Below are positions 42,719-51,095 of a stretch of 64,000 nt of DNA, piece after piece. The translations under genes and the position numbers were made by a program. The notes beneath the pieces are model-generated. The model was not told the DNA's origin, did not search any database, and saw only the letters and a program-made list of their open reading frames with translations. The DNA lies in NCBI RefSeq assembly GCF_014873705.1, contig NZ_JADBDS010000003.1:1054001-1118000 (forward strand), in the 5' to 3' direction. This stretch comes from Mycobacterium sp. OAS707 (GTDB lineage: Bacteria; Actinomycetota; Actinomycetes; Mycobacteriales; Mycobacteriaceae). How positions within the stretch are numbered: the first letter of the stretch is position 1; the number at the start of each line of letters is the position of its first letter.

Positions 42719-44190
42719 AGCGCCTCGTCCCACGCTGCCGACGTGGCGATGACGGGCCGCTGAGGGTGCATGGTGTCGTCCGCCGAGGCGTTGATCGGGA
42801 TGGTCTTGTCCCGGCTCCGGTTGTGGCGGTTGAGAAGGTAGAACGCGGCACCGGCCACCGCGAGGGAGACGGCGAAGGCGATGTCGACTCCGTCGAGTGC
42901 TCGGGCGAGCGGACCTTGGTAGAAGGTAAGCACCATGAAGGGGATCTCGGAGGCGACGCCGAGCGCGTAGGCGGTCAGGCCACGCCAGGCCCAGTGCCCG
43001 TAAACCCCGTCGGGATTGAGGATCTCGGAAATGTCGTAGTGGCCCCGGCGGATGAGAAAGTAGTCGACCAGGTTGATGGCCGTCCACGGGGCGAGCAGAT
43101 ACAGCATGATCAGCACGGAGTTGTTGATCGCTGCCGAGATGTCGTGGACGACCCACACACCGACGACGGTCGACACGGCGCCCAGAATGAGGGTCGCGAC
43201 CACTCGCCGTCGCCACGTACCAAAGCTGGGGTGAAAACAGTTGACGGCGGTCAAGACGGTCAGCGTCGCGCTGTAGGTGTTGAGTCCCATCGTGGCCACC
43301 AGCGCCAGTCCGCTGATCACCACCAGGGCCGTGCCGGCGCCGGGGATGACGTTGTTGGTGGCGTCGTGGACTCCGACGAGGGTGTCGGACACACCGAATC
43401 GAGCGCCGAGCCAGGCGCCGAGCGCGATCATCCAGATCGCGGAGACGGAGGCACCCCAGTAGATGGTCGAGATCAGCGACCGCGAGGACACCTGGACGGG
43501 GAGGTAGCGGGTGTAGTCGGAAACGATGGGGGCATAGGTGATGTTGTAGCTGGCGCCGATGGTGAACATCACCACGAACGCGCTGAGGTTGAAGCCCAGC
43601 TCGTGGTTGGGTTGGCCGCCAGCGGCTCCTGACAGCATCCCGACGGTGAGGAGGAGCCAGAACGGCAGCGACGCCCAGAACAGAATTCGGAAAGCGCGGT
43701 GTAGCCAGTCATGCCCCCAGGCGGCCAACGCGATCGACAACACGCCGATCGTGAGCCCGAGGACGGTGGCGTTCCAGCCGAACAGCGTGTGGAATCCGGC
43801 GTCGACTAGCACCGTGTCGACGACGTTGTACCCGAGGAAGGTGAACACGGCCGCGAACAGGATGACGATCACCCCGCGGTAGCCCAGCTGCGCCCGGGAC
43901 TGGATCATCTGCGGAAGGCCCAGGTTAGGGCCTTGCGAGCCGTGCAGCGCGAGGAACACGGTGCCGAACAGGACCCCCAGCGTGGCCCCGATGATCGTCC
44001 ATCCCAGGCTCAGACCCAGGCTGGGGCCGACCAGGCCGAGCGCGACGGTCAGTGGGTGGAAATTGCACAGGAACCAGAACGGGCCTTGCTGGCGGGTCTT
44101 GCCGTGGCGCTCCTGCGGCGGAATCCATTCGATGGAGCGGCTCTCGATACCGCCGGGTCGCAGCGCAGCGGTGGTGTCGTCGGGATGCAT
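42715..44190 (-). CDS. NCS1-family nucleobase/hydantoin-type cation symporter
   Basis: 491 aa, about 12 TM segments. The signature opening is seen: GIESRSIEWIPPQERHGK then GPFWFLCNFHPLT. ASYNITYAPIVSDYTRYLP is the TM6 motif. NCS1 carriers bring in purines, pyrimidines, allantoin, hydantoins or cytosine-like rings. AAAGGA precedes the ATG. Placed between the asparaginase and the OYE genes, it implies the cluster's substrate is a small N-heterocycle. Confidence 0.92.
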   Translation of the reverse strand: MHPDDTTAALRPGGIESRSIEWIPPQERHGKTRQQGPFWFLCNFHPLTVALGLVGPSLGLSLGWTIIGATLGVLFGTVFLALHGSQGPNLGLPQMIQSRAQLGYRGVIVILFAAVFTFLGYNVVDTVLVDAGFHTLFGWNATVLGLTIGVLSIALAAWGHDWLHRAFRILFWASLPFWLLLTVGMLSGAAGGQPNHELGFNLSAFVVMFTIGASYNITYAPIVSDYTRYLPVQVSSRSLISTIYWGASVSAIWMIALGAWLGARFGVSDTLVGVHDATNNVIPGAGTALVVISGLALVATMGLNTYSATLTVLTAVNCFHPSFGTWRRRVVATLILGAVSTVVGVWVVHDISAAINNSVLIMLYLLAPWTAINLVDYFLIRRGHYDISEILNPDGVYGHWAWRGLTAYALGVASEIPFMVLTFYQGPLARALDGVDIAFAVSLAVAGAAFYLLNRHNRSRDKTIPINASADDTMHPQRPVIATSAAWDEAL

Positions 44191-44255
44191 GGCGAGTCCT
44201 TTCAGGTACAGATGTTTCGCGGAGCGGGTTGACGGGCTGATGGTCGTGATTCGAG

Positions 44256-45386
44256 TTACAGCTGAAGCCGTTGTGCCGCTGCAGGTTCGGCGGCCAACGA
44301 GGTAAACCGTTCACGCACACTGCGGTGGCCGTCACCGTCGGCCAACAGCGCCATCAGGGCGATGCGCGCCTGGCTCGGGCGCATCCATCCGGCGGGGATG
44401 GCGCCGGCGGCCACTAACTCGCGGCCGCCGCCTTGGCCTCCGTACAGCGGAGAGATGGATCCGCGGTGGACTCGCGACGACACCACCACGATCAGACCGG
44501 CGCCGGTGAGTTCGGATACCGCCGACACAAGTGGTGGTGGCGCATTGCCGCTGCCCGTGGCCTCCAGAATCAGCCCCCGGGCACCTGCGGCCGCGTGTGC
44601 GCGCAGGGCGATGTCGTCGGCGCCTGGATATGCAGCGACGATGTCAACGCGCACCGACGAAAGGTCAGCACACCCCGTCACGGCGGGGAGGGGCGCGACC
44701 GGGGAAGCTTGTTGGGCGAACACAGGGTGCCCGTCGCGCACGGATCCGACCGGCCCGAAATCGGGCGAGTCGAACGCCGCACGTGCGGTGGTGTCGACCT
44801 TTCGGGTGCCGGCTGCGGCGAAGACGAGTCCGTCGAAGACCACTAGGACGCCGCGGTTTCGTGCCGAGGTCGACGCCGCGACGATGACTGCATCACGCAG
44901 GTTCGACGGCCCGTCGGGCTCGGGGGCATCGGCCGGCCTGATAGCGCCGGTCACGACCACCGGTCGGGAATCGCCGTGCAACAGCTGCAGCAGATAGGCG
45001 GTCTCTTCGATGCTGTCGGTGCCGTGGGTGATGACCACTCCCGCGACGTGGGGCGCGCTGAGGTGCTCTGCCACGGCCTGTCGCAACCGGTCCCAATGTT
45101 TTGCCGTCAGCGCGAAGCTGCTCTCCATGAAAACCGGAACGGTGCGCACCTCGAAGTCCGCGAAAGCGGGCAGCCTCGCGATGTGTGCGTCGCCGGAGCG
45201 CAACACACGGCCCGCCCTGGGGTCGGTGACACTGGCGATGGTGCCTCCAGTGGCAAGCACCACGACGACGGGACGGATATCGGCAACCGCGACTCGCGGA
45301 GTGCACGGTCCCGACGGTTCGGTCAAGGCACCGTGTGGTGAAAGCCTCGAGGCAGAACTGGCGGTGGTGCTGGGCGATACGGCCAT
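44256..45386 (-). CDS. L-asparaginase-family amidohydrolase
   Basis: 376 aa from the ATG at 45386. Both catalytic threonine motifs are present: VLATGGTIAS (about residues 42-51) and VITHGTDSIEETAYLL, with the nearby Lys in AIRPADAPEPDGPSNLRDA-type context weakly conserved. A 35-residue Ser/Ala/Pro N-terminal extension has no clear signal peptide. It should hydrolyse an amide to acid and ammonia. Its ribosome binding site lies in a hairpin. It follows the XRE-cupin gene (61-base gap) and precedes the permease (65-base gap). Confidence 0.88.
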   Translation of the reverse strand: MAVSPSTTASSASRLSPHGALTEPSGPCTPRVAVADIRPVVVVLATGGTIASVTDPRAGRVLRSGDAHIARLPAFADFEVRTVPVFMESSFALTAKHWDRLRQAVAEHLSAPHVAGVVITHGTDSIEETAYLLQLLHGDSRPVVVTGAIRPADAPEPDGPSNLRDAVIVAASTSARNRGVLVVFDGLVFAAAGTRKVDTTARAAFDSPDFGPVGSVRDGHPVFAQQASPVAPLPAVTGCADLSSVRVDIVAAYPGADDIALRAHAAAGARGLILEATGSGNAPPPLVSAVSELTGAGLIVVVSSRVHRGSISPLYGGQGGGRELVAAGAIPAGWMRPSQARIALMALLADGDGHRSVRERFTSLAAEPAAAQRLQL

Positions 45387-45391
45387 GTGAC

Positions 45392-45413
45392 GCTCCTCCT
45401 GTCTAGGAGGAGC
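45392..45413 (-). promoter_or_regulatory. Hairpin sequestering the asparaginase ribosome binding site
   Basis: On the minus strand, GCTCCTCCT (45413-45405), loop AGAC (45404-45401) and AGGAGGAGC (45400-45392) form a perfect 9-bp stem with a 4-base loop. The right arm is the Shine-Dalgarno sequence, about 6 bases before the ATG at 45386. Translation should be low unless the stem is opened, for example by ribosomes, a protein or temperature. Confidence 0.75.
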
Positions 45414-45447
45414 CTCGCATGGGTTATACAAAAAGGCAATACCGAGA

Positions 45448-46011
45448 TCAATATCCGGCGGGTGTGATGATCCACAGCGCGCGGACCTCGGCGGCGCCGG
45501 CGTTGTGCCAGGCGTGCGGTACGCGGCAGCTGAAAGTCAGCGCATCCCCCGGCTGAAGGACATATCGGACATCCTGTACCTGGACCTCGAGAGTTCCAGT
45601 GAGCAGCACGATGCACTCCTCGTCGCCAGGGTGACTGTAGGGCTCGTCGCCACTACCGGCGCCGGGACTGATCACCGTTTCGAGAACCTCAAGACGACCC
45701 GAACGCGTGGGCGACAGCAACTCGTCGGCAACCCCGTGGCTGCGGATGATCCGCCGTTCGCCGGCTCGCACGAGCGGTCCTGTGTCATCCGCGCCGTGGA
45801 ACAGATCAGCCACCGGCTGACCCAAGGCCTGCATCACCTTGGACAGAGTGCTCACCGTCGGACTGAGCTGACCGTTCTCTAGCCGACTCAGATACGCCGG
45901 TGTCACATCGGCGAGCGAGGCAAGCTGGCGAGCGCTGAGACCCTTGGCGAGGCGAGCGGCACGCAGCCGCTGTCCGACGGCGGGATTGACCGAATCGGGT
46001 ACCGCACTCAT
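45448..46011 (-). CDS. XRE-cupin transcriptional regulator
   Basis: 187 aa from the ATG at 46011. The HTH_3 domain is at residues ~13-66 (VGQRLRAARLAKGLSARQLASLADVTPAYLSRLENGQLSPTVSTL). A cupin domain at ~105-185 has SHPGDEECIVLLTGTLEVQVQDVRYVLQPGDALTFSCRVPHAWHN. This PuuR/HTH-cupin group senses small metabolites, often amines, amides or amino acids. It stands between the two arms of the catabolic cluster and probably controls both from the 99-base divergent region. Confidence 0.9.
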   Translation of the reverse strand: MSAVPDSVNPAVGQRLRAARLAKGLSARQLASLADVTPAYLSRLENGQLSPTVSTLSKVMQALGQPVADLFHGADDTGPLVRAGERRIIRSHGVADELLSPTRSGRLEVLETVISPGAGSGDEPYSHPGDEECIVLLTGTLEVQVQDVRYVLQPGDALTFSCRVPHAWHNAGAAEVRALWIITPAGY

Positions 46012-46052
46012 AATTGCCCTTTCGCGCAATGTGAAATACTATCGTATAACGA

Positions 46053-46071
46053 CGGTAACTATAGTTTACCG
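46053..46071. promoter_or_regulatory. Candidate XRE-cupin operator
   Basis: CGGTAA (46053-46058) and TTACCG (46066-46071) are perfect inverted arms around the near-palindromic centre CTATAGT. AT-rich promoter-like sequence (ATACTATCGTATAAC) lies beside it. It sits between the XRE start and the short ORF at 46111. Confidence 0.5.
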
Positions 46072-46110
46072 CTGCTTTTACCTGCCATCGCTCAACCAGG
46101 AGTGCCACCT

Positions 46111-46182
46111 ATGAATCGTGTGAGACCACAGCTGGCGATCGTTGCACCCGTGCCGGTGCGTGTGGAACGGCGTCGGAGATGA
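46111..46182 (+). CDS. 23-aa arginine-rich peptide ORF coupled to DUF1989 gene
   Basis: MNRVRPQLAIVAPVPVRV then ERRRR, 23 residues. A good AGGAG lies 8 bases before the ATG, and the stop overlaps the next start (ATGA at 46179-46182), while the DUF1989 start has no proper ribosome binding site of its own. It is therefore probably translated and couples ribosomes into the DUF1989 gene. It may be a leader peptide that controls expression. Basic, with a hydrophobic centre. No homologue known to me. Confidence 0.6.
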   Translation: MNRVRPQLAIVAPVPVRVERRRR

Positions 46183-46850
46183 CGGTTGAAGTGGTGCACC
46201 CGCGCCACGCGCGCACCATCGAGGGCGGCCGCGGCGGCAGTGTGGTCTTACGAGCCGGACAACGCCTACACGTCGTCAACACCCTCGGATATCAGGTGGT
46301 CGACACCTGGGCGCTTCGTCTCGACGGCGCCGCCGCGTTATCGATGTCGCATAGCCGATTAGCGATGGGCCGGCTGAGCCCGCTCGTCGGTGACACCCTG
46401 GTCGATGACCGCCGAATGGCGATGTTGACCCTGGTGGCGGACGACAGCGGCGGGCTACACGACACGCTGATCGCGGCGTGCGACCCGGAACGGTATCGCG
46501 CCTTGGGATTTCGAGGATGGCACGCCAGCTGCGCGGAGAACTTCCGGCACGCGGCCGAAGGGGTCGCGCTCAGCGGTACGGCCGCTGGGGTAGTGCGACC
46601 AGCGCTGCACACCGTGCCGGATCCGCTGAATCTGTTCATGGCGGTCGAGGCGTCGCCGTCAGGCGAGCTATCGCTCAAGTCGTCGGTGGCCGCCCTGGGC
46701 AGCCGGGTGATCCTGCAGGCGCACCAAGACGTGGTCATCATCGTCAGCGCGTGCCCGCAGGATCTCGTTCCGATCAGTGGAAACGAAAGTCCCCCAAGAC
46801 TGGTCGATCTGTACGTCGACGACGCCTCATCCAGAAACGGAGAACGGTAA
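46179..46850 (+). CDS. DUF1989 (urea carboxylase-associated) family protein
   Basis: 223 aa. The family pattern is seen in RAGQRLHVVNTLGYQVVDTWAL, SHSRLAMGRLSPLVGDTLVDDRRMAMLTLVADDSGGLHDTLIAACDPERY, HASCAENF and PDPLNLFMAV. Its relatives accompany urea and guanidine carboxylases and are thought to act on small nitrogen compounds. First enzyme of the plus-strand arm; overlaps the VOC gene by one base (TAATG) and the 23-aa ORF by four. Confidence 0.85.
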   Translation: MTVEVVHPRHARTIEGGRGGSVVLRAGQRLHVVNTLGYQVVDTWALRLDGAAALSMSHSRLAMGRLSPLVGDTLVDDRRMAMLTLVADDSGGLHDTLIAACDPERYRALGFRGWHASCAENFRHAAEGVALSGTAAGVVRPALHTVPDPLNLFMAVEASPSGELSLKSSVAALGSRVILQAHQDVVIIVSACPQDLVPISGNESPPRLVDLYVDDASSRNGER

Positions 46851-47410
46851 TGGCGCAGGACCCCGCAGCTCTTCCCACGGTGCTCAACGAGTTCGAGATG
46901 GACAACAGCTTCCTCGGCAAGCTCATCGAGGTCTGCCTGGTCACCGAAGACGCGCAACGCACCATGGAAGGCCTTGTGCGGCTGGGCATTGGACCATTTC
47001 GGGTGTACACGTTCACATCGGAAACAGTCACCGAGCAGACCTATCGCGGGGAGCCGAGCTCGTTCAGCCTGACGGTCTGCTTCGCGACCAACGACGACTT
47101 GACCTTCGAGATCATGCAGCCGCTCTCGGGCCGCACCATCATGCGCGAATTCCTGGACCACCACGGCGAAGGCATCCACCACATCGCGTTCGACTGCAAC
47201 GGCATTCCGTGGGACCAGCGTCTGAAACTCTTCGCCGACCGCGGCTTCCCCGCCACGCAAAGCGGTCGTTGGCTCGACCAGAACTCGTTCTCATTCTTCG
47301 ACACCGAAGCGGCCACCGCCACGTGCTTCGAGACCTATCACTTCCCTGACGGCTTCGCCTATCCCACGCCCGATCGCTGGTATCCCGGGCCGCCACCCGG
47401 CGAACAGTGA
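46850..47410 (+). CDS. VOC-family (glyoxalase/methylmalonyl-CoA epimerase-like) protein
   Basis: 186 aa from the ATG in TAATG at 46850. Two beta-alpha-beta-beta-beta modules are visible: GKLIEVCLVTEDAQRTMEGLVRLGIGPFRVYTF and GEGIHHIAFDCNGIPWDQRLKLFADRGFPATQSG. The late Glu in TCFETYHF and the His in IHHIAFD are probable metal ligands. Such proteins isomerise or cleave small acyl or carbonyl compounds. Translationally coupled to DUF1989, so it serves the same pathway. Confidence 0.85.
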   Translation: MAQDPAALPTVLNEFEMDNSFLGKLIEVCLVTEDAQRTMEGLVRLGIGPFRVYTFTSETVTEQTYRGEPSSFSLTVCFATNDDLTFEIMQPLSGRTIMREFLDHHGEGIHHIAFDCNGIPWDQRLKLFADRGFPATQSGRWLDQNSFSFFDTEAATATCFETYHFPDGFAYPTPDRWYPGPPPGEQ

Positions 47411-47610
47411 CCTTGTGGCGGGATTACGGGCCGTTTCCCGACATCGCTCGTCTAGTGAACCGACGTACTGCTGAGCCGAACAACCGCGGGGTGAGGCCTC
47501 GACAGCCTGGCCAACATGAAGGCGGAGCGCAATCCAGAGCTGGGCCGCACGATGGGATAGCTCGAAAGTCGGTGCAAACCCCACAGAGTGGCAACCTGTC
47601 GGGTCGGAGA

Positions 47611-48078
47611 TCAACGCGGGGGGCCCAGAATAACCTGGCCGAATTCCCTTGCCCCTTCTGCCATCTTCGCGGGCGAGATCTCGAAGTCGTCCGGTCGTGG
47701 CGTCGCCAAATCGCGCCCGGAGTGCCGGAACATACCCTCGATTCCTGCCGGAGTGTTGATCATCAGCAAGTCTGCCGTCTTCGACGTGATGCGGTATGCG
47801 TGCGGAATGTTCTTGGGTAAGAACACAATCCCACCCTCGGATAGCTCCATCTCCTGGTCGTCAACCCACACCAGTGCGGTTCCCTTAATCAACATGAAAA
47901 CCTCGTCTTCGCGGGTGTGCTTGTGGTAGGGCGGGGCTTCACCTTCGTTGACATCAAAGCGTCCGACCATCAATTGCCCGCCAGTTGCCTTGCCGTCCAG
48001 CAAGATTGCCAACGTGCCACCGTCGAGCCATTCCAGTTTTTGTTGCTGTTCGGGTTGAGCCAGGTACGCCATGCTCAT
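47611..48078 (-). CDS. Cupin-domain protein
   Basis: 155 aa. The cupin metal motif is PPYHKHTREDEVFMLIKGTALVWVDD with the usual His-His-Glu pattern, followed by the second motif FLPKNIPHAYRI. A compact single-domain cupin like those called quercetin-dioxygenase-like. The metal and reaction are unknown. Alone on the minus strand; the 200 bases before it hold no feature I can support. Confidence 0.82.
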   Translation of the reverse strand: MSMAYLAQPEQQQKLEWLDGGTLAILLDGKATGGQLMVGRFDVNEGEAPPYHKHTREDEVFMLIKGTALVWVDDQEMELSEGGIVFLPKNIPHAYRITSKTADLLMINTPAGIEGMFRHSGRDLATPRPDDFEISPAKMAEGAREFGQVILGPPR

Positions 48079-48131
48079 ATCGGGTCGCCTCTCATGACTG
48101 GCCAGCTATGTGTCTGGCGTTTGTGTAATTG

Positions 48132-49004
48132 CTACGCTCCCCGATCAGGTGAAAGGTTCCAGTGCTCATTCAGCCATTGTTCGAATGTCTGTAATTGAGG
48201 GGCGAGTTCAGCGGTGAGCGGCCGATCTGCTTGATAGGACGGCGGTGTGGCGAACCACTTGAACATGGCTCGCAGGTCGTCGTCGCCCGCAGCTGTGAGC
48301 GGCAGCGCTTCGAAACGGGCGGGCACTCCTGCTCGGCGTCCGAAGGCGTCGGCAATCTGCGAGCCGGTCAACTCGTCGCCAGCAATCTCGACCGCGCCCG
48401 TGGGTACGCGAGACGGGTCGATGAGTACCGCGGCGGCGACGGCGCCAATGTCATCGACGGCCACCATTTGCAGCGGAATGCCGTCGGGCATCGGGAGGCG
48501 CACGATCAATACGCCGTCCTCAAGCGCCGACGACTGGCTAAGCAGGTTGTCGTAGAAGAACGTCGGTCGCACGAACGTGGCTGGTAATCCAAGACTTTCG
48601 ATGTGCTCCTCGACGCGGCGCTTGCTCTCGAAGTGCGGAATCCCGGTGTGCCGCTCCGCGCCGCCCACCGAGCTGTACACGAGATGCTCGACACCGGCGG
48701 ACTTGGCCGCATCCGCGATCAGGATGCCATCGCTGATCTCACCCGCCGTGCCCCGACCCGAGGCCATCGTGGCCATCGCGAAAACACGTGCAACACCGTC
48801 GAAGGCCGACTGGAGACTTGCCGGTTCGTCGAAATCGGCGACGGCCAGCTGCGCTCCGGCAGCTGCGAGTGCCTGCGCGGCGGGCTTCTGCGGGTCGCGG
48901 ACCAGCGCCCGCACCGTCACCCCAGCGCTCAGCAGAGCCCGCGCGGTCGCGCCGCCTTGCTGACCGGTTGCTCCGACGACGGCGTACACGTCAGATAGCG
49001 CCAC
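48132..49004 (-). CDS. NmrA-like NAD(P)-binding protein
   Basis: 290 aa. The Rossmann motif GATGQQGGATARALL is at residues ~11-25. NmrA-type features follow: VRALVRDPQKPAAQALAAAGAQLAVADF and LVYSSVGGAERHTGIPHFESKRRVEEH. There is no classical Tyr-x-x-x-Lys, so it may be a redox sensor or a quinone reductase-like enzyme. Divergent from the TetR gene at 49230, which may regulate it. Confidence 0.85.
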   Translation of the reverse strand: MALSDVYAVVGATGQQGGATARALLSAGVTVRALVRDPQKPAAQALAAAGAQLAVADFDEPASLQSAFDGVARVFAMATMASGRGTAGEISDGILIADAAKSAGVEHLVYSSVGGAERHTGIPHFESKRRVEEHIESLGLPATFVRPTFFYDNLLSQSSALEDGVLIVRLPMPDGIPLQMVAVDDIGAVAAAVLIDPSRVPTGAVEIAGDELTGSQIADAFGRRAGVPARFEALPLTAAGDDDLRAMFKWFATPPSYQADRPLTAELAPQLQTFEQWLNEHWNLSPDRGA

Positions 49005-49229
49005 GTTCTTCTCCGCTCAGCGAGGTATGGCAGCTGCGTCGTTGCGGTTGCGGCGACGCTCAGGAGCGGACGAAATATTCCGCATAACGGTAGCGTAGGT
49101 CGCTCACCCGTGTTTCGGCAACGCGAAACCGCTGCCGTCGCGACGACCCGTTGAGCCGACAACAGCGCCTGGTGTTGAACCAACCAACTGCTGTGCTGGT
49201 CGGTCCGGGTGCTGTGTGACACTCGATAG

Positions 49230-49877
49230 ATGACCGCCGAGCTGCAGCCGCGTCGCCGCGCGGTGCGGCGCGACGCGCTCGTAAACCGGGAGAAGATCCT
49301 GCGTGCCGCAGCTGAATCGATGGCCCAGCACGGCCTCAACGTTCCGCTTGCCGACATCGCCAAGGCTGCCGGCGTCGGTGTCGGTACGTTCTATCGCGGG
49401 TTCCCGGACCGCGCGGCGCTGCTGCACGCCCTCGAGCACCGCTCGTACGACATGCTCATCGACATCCTCGATCGGATCGATGAGTCCGGGCAGACCGGCG
49501 CCGACGCGATCGAGACCTACCTCCTCGAAAGCCTGAAGCTCGGCCACCAACTCGTCCTCCCGTTGCGCGGAGCGCCACCGCTGACGTCGGCGTCCGCCGT
49601 CGCCGCCCGTCGACGAATCAATGCGTCCCTCGAACGATTCCTCGCCGACGGCCGCATCGCCGGCACCGTGCACACCGACGTCAACGCCACTGACGTCATC
49701 GTCTGCGCGGCCATGACCGGACAGCCGTTACCCCACGGCCCCGCGTGGCCCACCATCGGCCGCCGCCACCTCAGCCTGTTCGTCCGCGGCCTGCGATCAC
49801 CCGACGAACAGCCGCTCCCGGGACCACCCGTCACCCGCGACGACCTCGAGACGCAGTTCGCCGCGGACGCAGACTGA
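49230..49877 (+). CDS. TetR-family regulator
   Basis: 215 aa. The HTH is at residues ~20-65 (REKILRAAAESMAQHGLNVPLADIAKAAGVGVGTFYRGFPDRAALL). The C-terminal part resembles the SbtR-type ligand domain (LPLRGAPPLTSASAVAARRRINASLERFL). Transcribed away from the NmrA-like gene across 225 bases, where a short GTTTCG/CGAAAC repeat (49112-49129) lies. Likely a local repressor. Confidence 0.88.
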   Translation: MTAELQPRRRAVRRDALVNREKILRAAAESMAQHGLNVPLADIAKAAGVGVGTFYRGFPDRAALLHALEHRSYDMLIDILDRIDESGQTGADAIETYLLESLKLGHQLVLPLRGAPPLTSASAVAARRRINASLERFLADGRIAGTVHTDVNATDVIVCAAMTGQPLPHGPAWPTIGRRHLSLFVRGLRSPDEQPLPGPPVTRDDLETQFAADAD

Positions 49878-50116
49878 GTGCCGATCGAACCCACCGTTGG
49901 GCGAATGCGTTCAGGGCCGGGCATTGGCCAAGGTCGGCGATGGTCGGTTCGCGGGCGCCCTACGCAAAATCGCTTGCAACACAGGTGGATTGCTACCACG
50001 GAAGCCGTGCCTGTCATAGTCGAAGGGCGTTGGATAGCAGCGTCGCGATTGCGAACGTCCTAGGGATCGGTCCGACCCGCGACGCCCCTCTGGGAACCGA
50101 AAGCGGCTGTAGCTTC

Positions 50117-50284
50117 TCAGTTCCGTGTCATATGCCGATGCTGCGCGCGGTCAATCGCCGCCAGCCGAGGGTTTCGATGACTCTGCCATTCCTGCCAATC
50201 GACAAGCGTCGCACCGAACTCCGCCCCATCGCTAGGCAACAGGGCGCCGTCCACGTCCAGGAACAGCAGCGCCCGGCCGTCCAC
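50117..50284 (-). pseudogene. Truncated HAD-like hydrolase gene fragment
   Basis: From a GTG at 50284 the frame gives 55 residues beginning VDGRALLFLDVDGALLP, the HAD motif I with its Asp pair, then WQEWQSHRNPRLAAIDRAQHR and a stop. Full-length relatives in actinobacteria continue for 100 or more residues with the later HAD motifs. Here the gene stops after motif I, so it is a decayed remnant or the end of a deletion. The remaining parts of the 566-base gap 49878-50443 show no gene. Confidence 0.5.
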
Positions 50285-50443
50285 CCCACCTCGCCGGGAT
50301 CACCGAGCCGACCTTTGGAAGGGGCCAGTACTCGCTGACCCTTACGGCAACGGACAGGCCTTCGCATCGGTAGGAACTCGCACGGCGTAAAAACCCATCA
50401 TTGCCAGCAGACCGCACGAGTGGCATAACTAAAATTCCTCGGC

Positions 50444-50953
50444 ATGATCGACGAGTCGAGGGCCCGCGAGTTGGCCAGCGGCGCGTTCGGCGCCCGGGAA
50501 GTGGTCCTTGGCGGCGCCCGTGAACTGAACGACGGGTGGTTCTTTCCCTGCGTGACCAAGGGAGCCCAACTCTTCAGCGGCATCATTGTGAACAAGAAGA
50601 CGGGCCGACTCCTTCCGGTGAGCGCGCAATCCCCGATGAGCAACGACCTCACCCTCTACGACCGCGGTTACCAGTTCGACAACTACGACCTCGTGGTCCT
50701 GACCGTCGAAGACCTGGACCAAACCGTGCACGTGCTCACTGCCCTGCACATAGTCACCATTGACACGTACTACAAGAACGACCGTGTCTACCGGGTCGGG
50801 CGACCACTCACCGAAACCGAAGTCCGCGATCGCCTTTCGCAGCTGCCATCCGTTTTCAGCGGTAGGTTTGACTTCCAAATCGAGAAACTCGAGCAGGCCC
50901 GCGAGGCCGGCTGGTTCTCGTTCAAAGTGTTCGAGTACCGCGGCAAGCAATAG
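50444..50953 (+). CDS. Hypothetical protein, YrhB/Imm35-like
   Basis: 169 aa. The N-terminal 85 residues have ARELNDGWFFPCVTKGAQLFSGIIVNKKTGRLLPV, a pattern similar to the small YrhB/immunity-35 fold (a helix, then a FFP strand and a hydrophobic G-x-IIVNKKTG strand). The second half is a different alpha/beta part ending FKVFEYRGK. Immunity would imply a nearby toxin, but none is seen. It lies next to gene debris, which fits a variable region. Confidence 0.55.
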   Translation: MIDESRARELASGAFGAREVVLGGARELNDGWFFPCVTKGAQLFSGIIVNKKTGRLLPVSAQSPMSNDLTLYDRGYQFDNYDLVVLTVEDLDQTVHVLTALHIVTIDTYYKNDRVYRVGRPLTETEVRDRLSQLPSVFSGRFDFQIEKLEQAREAGWFSFKVFEYRGKQ

Positions 50954-51095
50954 GCTCGCGCCCAACCCGCGTTCTTGCACCCGCGTAGCTCCGTGACCCG
51001 CTGCATCGAGGCATGCAAATCCAGTCTCTCACATGCGACGTCGTGTGATTTTTTCGATGGGCCCTGCAGCGGTGCTCGGCGCTCCAGCGCGGAAG

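Noticed and set aside
42719..43216. Extended N-terminus of the Old Yellow Enzyme
   Set aside because: Overlaps the permease gene in another frame; the ATG at 42718 with ATGA overlap gives the normal OYE start.
42766..43632. Plus-strand frame of 288 aa opposite the NCS1 permease
   Set aside because: Gly/Asp/His-rich shadow; the permease signature is on the other strand.
49112..49129. GTTTCG/CGAAAC inverted repeat between NmrA-like and TetR genes
   Set aside because: Arms of only 6 bases; too short to claim as an operator without further evidence.
49745..50338. Plus-strand frame of 197 aa after the TetR gene
   Set aside because: Starts inside the TetR gene in another frame, Arg/Pro-rich, no domain.
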